From contig JABEUP010000155.1 in NCBI GenBank assembly GCA_013044365.1, positions 1-6,904 of the forward strand: 6,904 nucleotides of DNA. The letters run 5' to 3'. A program made the position numbers and the translations under genes. The notes beneath the pieces are model-generated. The model was not told the origin of the DNA. It did not search any database and worked only from the letters and a program-made list of their open reading frames with translations. Positions 1 through 5,870 of the stretch are shown here, piece after piece. Positions within the stretch are counted from its first letter, which is position 1, and each line of letters begins with the position of its first letter. Source of the DNA: Acidimicrobiaceae bacterium (GTDB lineage Bacteria > Actinomycetota > Acidimicrobiia > Acidimicrobiales > Acidimicrobiaceae).

Positions 1-1
1 G

Positions 2-730
2 GCTAGCAAAGCAGTGTACGGACGCGAAAGACGACGTCGAGGCCCTTCGCAGTGTGGCCAAGCCATCGGCCAGAGGCTCAACGAAGTGCACCGTCTCATG
101 GCCAGCTTCAACGCACATACCGATGCCGTAGGTGCCAAAACGGTAACTGTAGAGGCCGCACTTATATGGGCATAGCGCCGGGACGCCGATCCGGTAACTC
201 AGTGTGGATAAGGCGGTGGGCATTAGCACGCGGCTTCCCACGCAACATCGCCGGTGTCGATCCCAACACTAAAATCCCAACCTTTGGGTTGGTGACATTC
301 GAAGGCGCTTGCGGGCATCCCCGTTCATCTACCCGAAATCCGATATTACAGCGCTGATGGTGTATGCCAAGAAGACAGTCCCCAGCCTGCTACGAAGTGC
401 TGCCGTGAAAACGATCATCAGGTTACTAGCCACGACCTTTATGCGGGCGGGGAAAGATATACGTCTTGAGGGAACCGATCTGGATCGGATCGAAGAGGTC
501 GTCGTCGTTCACAATTCTAAGTTTGGAGGTCCCAGCTCGTCCAATTTCAGGCAAATGCCGCAGATACCCTGGAAGCAAATGTTAAAAAACGTGATCGCTT
601 GCAACTGCGGCCAAAAAGCCCGAACTTGTTTGTCTCTATTGTCGGCGCACAACTGCGGTACAGCGATTTCTTCCAGACGTTCCGCAAACTCGTCCACATA
701 GCTATACTACGGATTTATTGCGTGCGGTAA
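2..730 (+). pseudogene. Decayed XerC/D-like tyrosine recombinase (integrase) remnant
   Basis: No single frame is open, but consecutive pieces in different frames read like one actinobacterial tyrosine recombinase. Bases 2-172 give the SAM-like N-terminal core-binding domain (RLNEVHRLMASF, then TVTVEAALIWA, then a TAG stop). Bases about 199-297 continue in another frame with RRWALARGFPRNIAGVDP. Bases 309-527 continue in a third frame with ASPFIYPKSDITALM and LLATTFMRAGKDIRLEGTDL, the region of the first catalytic Arg (codon 444-446), then VVVVHNSKFG. Bases 533-727 return to the first frame with QLVQFQANAADTLEANVKKR and RYSDFFQTFRKLVHIAIL before TAA at 728-730. The distal half with HxxR, H/W and the Tyr nucleophile is not seen downstream. 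At least three frame changes and one in-frame stop make a functional product implausible. The 5' end may lie before the window. Family assignment is from remembered motifs; intact members are about 300 residues long. Confidence 0.75.
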
Positions 731-976
731 TTACAACAGTGTAGTAATATTTAGAAAAGGTAGTGGTCGACTGAGTATTTCATTCGCGAGAATTACGGAA
801 AGACGAGTACACGTGAGTAGTGCGCGCACATGTGGAATTGCCATCGTTCCTCGTCCAGATATCACGGTAGGGACCCAGGTTACCCAGCCTTGTACGTTTA
901 GGACGTTCCGGTTTGACATGCATCGAAGCCTTGCCGCCCTCCGCATATTTGACACTCGGAAAACAATGGTGGGCTG
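731..976. other. Gene-poor spacer between integrase remnant and ATP-grasp gene
   Basis: No recognisable gene lies here. One plus-strand frame stays open from 702 to the TGA at 975-977. Within it, GTG at 813 is preceded by GGAAAGA (797-803) at a plausible 9-base spacing and would give a 54-residue product overlapping the next ATG as TGATG. I do not recognise the product and the minus strand is also open over much of this stretch, so coding is unproven. Two perfect TTGACA hexamers occur (913-918 and 949-954), but neither has a convincing -10 box at 16-19 bases. Confidence 0.4.
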
Positions 977-2764
977 ATGACGAGCAATTTAATCGTTGAA
1001 ATAGCAGCTGCAACTGGAGGTGGATTACTATTGCTCGCCGGTCTTACCTTCGGTACTTTTAAAAGGGTGAGATATCGGCGTTCGCTAATACGCTTATTGA
1101 ATGATCCGGATCCCGAGGTTCGCGGTTCCAGCGTCATGGCGGCCGAAAAAGACGGTTTTTCCTGGTATATCGACGCTCTCGCGGGTCGTGTTCTGGTCGA
1201 GGACAATCCAGATGTAAAAGTTATTCTTGCTGAATCTTTCATCCGCCATCCATGGGAGCCCGGGTCAGATCCCCGTCAAGAACTTCTTGATCGCTGGGCG
1301 AGACGGATTCTCGCTGAACAGGAATCAAATGCGAATGGCTCCGTCGTTGATATTAAAGATCCTATTGAAAACGAGTTCTCGGCTCAGCGCACGGATCCAA
1401 AAAAATATTTGCGAGAGTTCTCCAGTTCCGGGGAGATTGGAATTTCTAAAGATGCCAGTCAAGTAACAGAGAAGCCGGTATCTCAAGCAGCGGGTAACGG
1501 TAGTGAAAATAGTACTAATCCGTCGGAGCTGGATGAATCGCCTGTGGGCAATGCATCCGAGCCTGCGCCTCATGGTGGGGTTGATACCTCAGTGGGAGGT
1601 TCAATCATGGATGAGTCTTGGTTTGAGTCGGCACGTCAGCCTCAGTATTTTACCGCTCAATCTGCAGATGTGTTTAATGCGCCGTATTGGAGCGACCAAG
1701 CTGCAGTATCTGATTTCTTTGGGGAGTCCAGATTTGTGCTTCCTGATGAGTTCGTGGATGCCGGGAGAAGTTCCGAATTTAATTCGTATCAATTATCACA
1801 TTCTGGTGGTTCGGTTCACCGGGGCCGCAAGATTGTACTCGTAACAGGTGCGGCACGACCGGTCGGAGTAGTAATGATCCATGCGCTCAAGTCCTTGGGG
1901 TACAGGGTTATTGCGGCAGATTCGGATCCATTGGGAATGGGTTTGCGATTGGCGCATGATGCCGCAGTATTGCCGACTGCGGATGACCGCCGTTTTCTTC
2001 CAGAATTACTAAGATTAGCCGATCGAACCAAAGCCGAGATTCTCATTCCAACGGTGGTGCAAGAATTCATTGTACTTGGTGCCGCTAAAGAATATCTGAG
2101 GGATATCTTTGGCCTGAAAGTATGGTTGCCTAGCGCTGGCGCCTTGGACCCATCTTGGGATCGGTGGAGTTTTATTCAAAAAGCTCTTGATGCTGGGATT
2201 TGCGTCCCTCCTACAGAGCTCGGATCATGGAACGATGTGGACGGACCATGGGTGGTTAAATCCCGTTACGCACTCGGTGTGGATGAAGTTCGATCAGTCG
2301 ATACTCTCGATGAGCTTAAGTATGCTGTCACCAACGCTCCAGAGGTAGTGGTTCAACATCGTCTTAGCGGAACAGAATTTACCGCCGACGTTTTGGCACA
2401 GCCGAATGGCGAACTTCTTGGAGCAGTTCTACAGTTTCGCCTTGTTACGAGATCTCCAGGTTCTTTGGGTCTGGAAACATTTTCCGATGACGAATTGACC
2501 AAGCAGGTGAAGGACCTGCTTGGCGTATTCAAACTTGACGGTCCTGCTTCAGTCCACGGTTTCATTGGGCAAGATGGGAAAGTGTCATTTCTGGGGGTAA
2601 AGCCAACCTATTCGAGCGGACTTTCACTGTGCATAGCCGCGGGAGCTGACATGATTGGTGAATATCTGCGCATAATAGAGGGGTTGCCAGTCAGGCAAGA
2701 CCGTCTTCAGTATCAACCAGGAGTCCGGATGCTCCGAGGGTTCGTGGACACGTTCGAACGGTAG
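977..2764 (+). CDS. Membrane-anchored HEAT-like/ATP-grasp fusion protein, probably catalytically impaired
   Basis: This 595-residue protein starts with a membrane helix (about residues 5-26) followed by an Arg/Lys-rich cytoplasmic flank. Residues about 33-112 form one or two HEAT-like helical repeats (LIRLLNDPDPEVRGSSVMAA). Residues about 115-283 are a Ser/Glu/Gly-rich, probably disordered linker. From residue 285 comes a pre-ATP-grasp Rossmann part (KIVLVTGAARPVGVVMIHAL, AADSDPLGMGLRLAHDAAVLP) and then an ATP-grasp fold of the carbamoyl-phosphate-synthase/PylC-like kind ending near 590. Remembered relatives carry D-K, VKPRxGxG and E-V-NPR motifs; here these read D395-R396, VVKSRYALG (426-434) and GVKPT (540-544). 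Mg- and ATP-binding residues therefore look replaced, although the frame is intact. ATP-grasp relatives ligate carboxylates to amines; the substrate here is unknown and ligase activity is doubtful. A scaffold role is possible. No good Shine-Dalgarno precedes ATG 977 (GGTGGG lies only three bases upstream). This start is kept because the membrane helix begins at once. Confidence 0.85.
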   Translation: MTSNLIVEIAAATGGGLLLLAGLTFGTFKRVRYRRSLIRLLNDPDPEVRGSSVMAAEKDGFSWYIDALAGRVLVEDNPDVKVILAESFIRHPWEPGSDPRQELLDRWARRILAEQESNANGSVVDIKDPIENEFSAQRTDPKKYLREFSSSGEIGISKDASQVTEKPVSQAAGNGSENSTNPSELDESPVGNASEPAPHGGVDTSVGGSIMDESWFESARQPQYFTAQSADVFNAPYWSDQAAVSDFFGESRFVLPDEFVDAGRSSEFNSYQLSHSGGSVHRGRKIVLVTGAARPVGVVMIHALKSLGYRVIAADSDPLGMGLRLAHDAAVLPTADDRRFLPELLRLADRTKAEILIPTVVQEFIVLGAAKEYLRDIFGLKVWLPSAGALDPSWDRWSFIQKALDAGICVPPTELGSWNDVDGPWVVKSRYALGVDEVRSVDTLDELKYAVTNAPEVVVQHRLSGTEFTADVLAQPNGELLGAVLQFRLVTRSPGSLGLETFSDDELTKQVKDLLGVFKLDGPASVHGFIGQDGKVSFLGVKPTYSSGLSLCIAAGADMIGEYLRIIEGLPVRQDRLQYQPGVRMLRGFVDTFER

Positions 2765-2765
2765 C

Positions 2766-2778
2766 GAATCATTGATTC
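2766..2778. repeat. Small palindrome GAATCA-T-TGATTC
   Basis: A perfect 6-bp inverted repeat around one central base begins two bases after the stop codon of the ATP-grasp gene. As RNA it could only form a 5-bp stem with a 3-base loop and has no T-tract, so it is a poor terminator. It could be an operator-sized site or chance. Confidence 0.3.
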
Positions 2779-3175
2779 AACCCAGCTGAGCAAATAGCGG
2801 CTTTCGACTGCGGTATGAAGCACCCACTTGGACGTGAATAGTCTGACATAGGTTCCATTTGGCGTATCGTGGACTCGCGTAATCACCCATCATATTTATT
2901 GTGGTTATCCGATTTGGTTGATGAGCCAAACAAAGTCGACGCCTCCTCTCCAACTGGTCCGACATGACAAATGATGGAGTTTATTTAAAGTTTCCTTCCA
3001 GTCGCCTTTGGTGATTCTCGTGCCGCCTTTGCTGCGATCTTGAGTAGCTCAGTAGCAGACATAAAAGCAAAATCACGGGCATGATGTCACCGTTAGTGAT
3101 TTCACCACCGCACCTGGTCATGAGATTCGTCCTGGAACAGGGAATAAAAACTTTCTCACCGAACTCAGGAAGATC

Positions 3176-3195
3176 GGAACGCCAGACGGCGTTCC
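3176..3195. repeat. Perfect 8-bp hairpin upstream of the DPM1-like gene
   Basis: GGAACGCC and GGCGTTCC flank a 4-base AGAC loop, giving a compact, G+C-rich and stable stem. No uridine run follows, so it is not a standard intrinsic terminator. It lies about 80-100 bases before the glycosyltransferase start and could be a leader hairpin or a regulator-binding site. The structure is seen directly; any function is inference. Confidence 0.45.
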
Positions 3196-3277
3196 ATCCT
3201 CAAATGGTCATTTTCGGTTCTCTGTAAGGGTTTAGTTATCCGGCATGAGCTGGGATATCTAATTCGTTGCACAGTTG

Positions 3278-4144
3278 ATGCAGAAAGTAGTTGAAATCAT
3301 GACGACAAAGTTCGGCCACAGCAAACAATCCAAGACGGTCTTTTCAGTCGACCAAATCGATGCATATTCACCAACATTAATACCTACAGTGAGTGTTGTT
3401 ATACCTGCTCTCAATGAAGCGCGTAATCTACCATCCGTCTTCTCTGCCCTGCCCAGAAATCTGCATCAGGTTATCCTTGTCGATGGGGGTTCCACTGACG
3501 ACACGGTAAAAATTGCGCTAGAGTTGAGAAAGGACGTTTGTATCGTACAGCAAACTTACCAGGGCAAGGGCAATGCGCTTGCGTGCGGATTTGCGGAAGC
3601 GACCGGCGATATCATAGTGACGCTCGATGCAGATGGATCATCCGATCCGAAAGAGATTCCGATCTTTGTCGCGGCTCTTACAGCTGGCGAAGCAGACTTT
3701 GCGAAAGGATCGCGGTTTCTCGATGGTGGCGGAAGTTCGGATATTACCAGTATACGGAGCTGGGGGAACAGGCTTTTCACAATCTTAGTCAATCTGTTCT
3801 TCCACACGCATTTTAGTGACCTATGTTATGGCTATAACGCTTTTTGGCGTTCTTACCTTCCTGCGTTCGGTTTGGATGAGGGCGCTCATGTCGGGGATGG
3901 TTTCGAAATTGAGACACTCATAAATATCAGGGCGATAAAGTTAGGGCTCTCCGTAATCGAGGTACCTAGCTTTGAGAGGGAGCGAATTTACGGAAAAAGT
4001 AATCTGCGTGCCATACCAGATGGCATTCGTGTTATTAAGACCATCATGCGAGAGCTACGCACGCCTCTTCAGATTACGGAGAATATGGACGAATTAACCG
4101 CGAATATACAGCGCACTTCAGACGAGACAGAACTTTCCGCCTAA
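3278..4144 (+). CDS. GT2 glycosyltransferase, DPM1-like (polyprenyl-phosphate sugar transferase type)
   Basis: This 288-residue protein is a GT-A-fold family 2 glycosyltransferase of the dolichyl/polyprenyl-phosphate mannosyltransferase type. Numbered from ATG 3278, residues 39-49 are the nucleotide-binding strand and helix (SVVIPALNEAR), 64-73 hold QVILVDGGST, 96-108 GKGNALACGFAEA, and 117-119 the DxD metal motif in DADGSSDPKEIP. Acceptor-side elements follow: FAKGSRF, GFEIETLINIRA (209-220) and FERERIYGKSNL. Members of this group move a sugar from a nucleotide donor to polyprenyl phosphate on the cytoplasmic face. There is no C-terminal multi-pass membrane region as in GtrB-type relatives, so it should be soluble or peripheral. 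All core motifs appear intact. The start is uncertain: TTG 3275, ATG 3278 and ATG 3299 are all in frame, none has a strong ribosome site, and the catalytic domain begins well after each. It is isolated by gaps on both sides. The donor sugar cannot be told from sequence. Confidence 0.9.
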   Translation: MQKVVEIMTTKFGHSKQSKTVFSVDQIDAYSPTLIPTVSVVIPALNEARNLPSVFSALPRNLHQVILVDGGSTDDTVKIALELRKDVCIVQQTYQGKGNALACGFAEATGDIIVTLDADGSSDPKEIPIFVAALTAGEADFAKGSRFLDGGGSSDITSIRSWGNRLFTILVNLFFHTHFSDLCYGYNAFWRSYLPAFGLDEGAHVGDGFEIETLINIRAIKLGLSVIEVPSFERERIYGKSNLRAIPDGIRVIKTIMRELRTPLQITENMDELTANIQRTSDETELSA

Positions 4145-4171
4145 GGTGTGACGAACCCATACATAGCGCCC

Positions 4172-4197
4172 GGGGTCGACGCCATGCGATCGGCCCC
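4172..4197 (+). terminator. Possible weak terminator hairpin after the DPM1-like gene
   Basis: GGGGTCG and CGGCCCC can form a 7-bp RNA stem with one G-U pair and a 12-base loop, starting 28 bases after the stop codon. Only a CTTT follows it rather than a run of uridines, so intrinsic termination would be inefficient at best. The position after a stop codon and before a gap and a promoter-like sequence is the main support. Confidence 0.22.
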
Positions 4198-4214
4198 CTG
4201 CTTTCGGCGAGCGG

Positions 4215-4246
4215 TTGACATGGCAGAACTATTTTCAAGATACGAT
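4215..4246 (+). promoter_or_regulatory. Candidate sigma-70-type promoter for the downstream glycosyltransferase genes
   Basis: A perfect TTGACA (4215-4220) is followed by TACGAT (4241-4246), but with a 20-base spacer; at the preferred 17 bases the hexamer is AGATAC. The A+T-rich stretch around 4230-4265 favours opening. It would drive transcription of the GT2 and GT-C-like genes with a leader of about 300 bases. This is sequence pattern only. Confidence 0.3.
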
Positions 4247-4545
4247 TGTACTGCACAAATGTAAGATCAAAATAAATTGCAAGTCGGAACGCACCCGGAC
4301 CAAGAGGTAAGCTCGAAACACCGAAGTGGTTCTTTCGATCGAAACGGTCTTGATCCACTATTCGACTATTTGGCCGAATTCCTCTCAATATTTCTGAAAT
4401 TAGTTGCTATGAGGAAAAGCGCCAAGGTTCTTATGAGATCCCGAGAAGGCGTTATGAGTAGATCACAATGGAATTGCTGCTCACCAAAAAAAGAGAGACC
4501 ATGTGCTGTGTCTCGAATCTATCCAGTCCGGCACATGAAATGTAT

Positions 4546-4591
4546 TATTTTTCGGGAGGTGACCTCACCTGGATACCATTCCCGAAAAATA
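4546..4591 (+). promoter_or_regulatory. Inverted repeat enclosing the ribosome-binding site and CTG start
   Basis: TATTTTTCGGGA (4546-4557) is perfectly complementary to TCCCGAAAAATA (4580-4591), 12 bp with a 22-base loop. The Shine-Dalgarno sequence GGAGGTGA (4555-4562) begins in the left arm and continues into the loop, and the proposed CTG start (4569-4571) is in the loop. Inside the loop, AGGTG (4557-4561) can also pair with CACCT (4566-4570), which would hide both the ribosome site and the start. The leader could therefore control translation of the glycosyltransferase by opening and closing. The pairing is seen in the sequence; regulation is inferred. Confidence 0.5.
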
Positions 4592-5870
4592 CGGAGATGA
4601 TCCCACCTGGGTTTGTCAACTTGAACTAGCTGAGCCGTTCCAATTGTACTCCATCTATCCATTGCAAATGGAAACTCACAAAAAGATTAGAGTACTCGTG
4701 CGTCTCCACGGAGATCCCCTCGGCTTCGTGAACCTCCCAGTTCCAAGTAATGGCCAGTTAGAAGAAATCTTGGTTCAGGTATGGATTCAACTCGCCTCTG
4801 AAATCAGGTCGCACTTGGAGTTTGACGGAATCACACTTCAAGACGGCTTGACCGGCGAAGGGACAACAGCGCAAATCCATTGCAAACTTTATTCAGAGCA
4901 TGAATGGCTCAAGCCGCAGACTGTCGTGGTCTGCACAAGGAATCGTCCCGAATCCTTGTCCCGATGCCTTGAGAGTCTTCAATCGATCCGTTATGACTCC
5001 TACGAAGTTATAGTTGTTGACAATGCACCGAGCAATGATGCCACCAAAGTGCTCTTCGATGCGATAGTCGGTAGTAATCCAAAGTTTCGCTATTTGGTTG
5101 AACCCCGCAAAGGACTTTCTGCCGCGCGGAACTGTGGACTTGCAGCCGCATCGACGGAAGTTGTCACATTCACCGACGAGAACGTAGTTACCGACCCGAC
5201 CTGGTTGCTTGGAATTGCACGCGGTTTTGGAGGCGGATCTGGAATAGGGTGTGTCACCGGTATGGTTCTGCCAGCAAGCCTTGAGAGTGAATCGGAGCGC
5301 TACTTTGACCGCCGCGTGTCGTGGTCGTCATCGCTGCAGTCCAAAACTTACGACCTTGCCCACAAAAAAAATGAATCACCTCTATTCCCATATAATGCGG
5401 GTAAATTCGGGACTGGGGCTAACTTTTCCGTAGACCGGAAGCTGGTACTTGGTTTGGGCGGTTTCGACGTTGCTCTCGGGGCGGGATCGCGTGCGGGAGG
5501 TGGAGAGGATCTGGACATGTTCGTGCGCATTCTGCGTTCAGGGAGAATGCTGGCATATGCTCCCTCGGCTATCGTATGGCACTGTCACCGAGTGGCTCCG
5601 CAGGACTTGAAGACTCAGATGCGTTCATACGGAGTTGGGCTTGGTGGATATCTGCTAAAGCAGCTTTACGATCGAGAATTTCGAAAGGTCCTGCTTCGGC
5701 GTGCGCCACGTGCGGCATTTTATATGATGGGTCAGTGGAGACGAGGCACCGGAGGAACACTTAGAAACACCGATCTTATGTGGGCCGAACTGGCCGGCAT
5801 AGCCGCCGGTCCTGCCGCCTATATCAGGGGCCGAAGCGCCAACCGTCTGATGAGCGAGCGCAATATATGA
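4569..5870 (+). CDS. GT2 glycosyltransferase (actinobacterial polysaccharide type), probable CTG start
   Basis: The frame is open from 4563. The first ordinary start, TTG 4644, lacks a ribosome site and would cut off TWVCQLELAEPF, which resembles the conserved N-terminal beta segment of this group. CTG 4569 sits six bases after GGAGGTGA, so I choose it, giving 433 residues. The N-terminal region (about 15-110) contains IRVLVRLHGDPLGFVNLP. The GT-A domain follows with VVVCTRNRPESLSRCLESL (119-137), VIVVDNAPS (147-155), GLSAARNCGLAAA and TGANFSV. The usual DDD of the metal site reads D203-E204-N205 in FTDENVVTDPTWL. The GGGEDLD segment with E313-D314, the likely catalytic-base region, and WHCHR are intact. 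The family transfers sugars from nucleotide donors to growing glycans on the cytoplasmic face; donor and acceptor are unknown. The stop overlaps the next start as ATGA, suggesting translational coupling. The identity is firm; the start is moderately supported. Confidence 0.85.
   Translation: MDTIPEKYGDDPTWVCQLELAEPFQLYSIYPLQMETHKKIRVLVRLHGDPLGFVNLPVPSNGQLEEILVQVWIQLASEIRSHLEFDGITLQDGLTGEGTTAQIHCKLYSEHEWLKPQTVVVCTRNRPESLSRCLESLQSIRYDSYEVIVVDNAPSNDATKVLFDAIVGSNPKFRYLVEPRKGLSAARNCGLAAASTEVVTFTDENVVTDPTWLLGIARGFGGGSGIGCVTGMVLPASLESESERYFDRRVSWSSSLQSKTYDLAHKKNESPLFPYNAGKFGTGANFSVDRKLVLGLGGFDVALGAGSRAGGGEDLDMFVRILRSGRMLAYAPSAIVWHCHRVAPQDLKTQMRSYGVGLGGYLLKQLYDREFRKVLLRRAPRAAFYMMGQWRRGTGGTLRNTDLMWAELAGIAAGPAAYIRGRSANRLMSERNI

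Larger units (their letters stand above)
2765..3277. other. 510-base intergenic gap with possible gene remnants
   Basis: No intact gene was found. Two short plus-strand open stretches read like natural protein: 2842-2964 (IWRIVDSRNHPSYLLWLSDL) and 3065-3232 (HDVTVSDFTTAPGHEIRPG, later GHFRFSV). They lie in different frames, lack starts and are separated by stops, so they may be pieces of a lost gene that I cannot identify. A minus-strand frame over 2777-2965 is judged a shadow. A weak promoter-like pair, CTGACA (2843-2848) and TATCGT (2865-2870) with a 16-base spacer, is noted without conviction. No tRNA or known riboswitch was recognised. Confidence 0.4.
4145..4568. other. 424-base intergenic gap before the second glycosyltransferase
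   Basis: No gene is supported. One plus-strand frame is open from 4265 to 4600, but its composition (rich in Arg, Lys, Ser, with scattered Met and Cys) does not look like a conserved protein. A second short frame (ATG 4468 to TAG 4627-4629, 53 codons) contains MYYFSGGDLTWIPFP and overlaps the downstream gene start; it has no good ribosome site and I do not recognise it. The gap also holds the possible terminator hairpin, a promoter-like sequence and the start-site hairpin listed separately. Confidence 0.4.

Noticed and set aside
277..292. CCAACC/GGTTGG inverted repeat in the integrase remnant
   Set aside because: It lies inside former coding sequence (KIPTFGLV); a 6-bp stem is easily explained by chance.
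913..977. Two perfect TTGACA hexamers just upstream of the ATP-grasp gene
   Set aside because: Neither has a -10-like hexamer at 16-19 bases; the second would place the -10 on the start codon.
2777..2965. Minus-strand 62-codon ORF in the first intergenic gap
   Set aside because: No ribosome site, no recognisable motif, and it lies opposite a plus-strand stretch that reads more like protein.
3174..4294. Nine-base direct repeat TCGGAACGC in both intergenic gaps
   Set aside because: Too short, only two copies, and flanks differ; probably chance.
4265..4600. Long plus-strand open frame overlapping the second GT2 start
   Set aside because: Unnatural composition, no recognisable motif, and it conflicts with the better supported CTG start in another frame.
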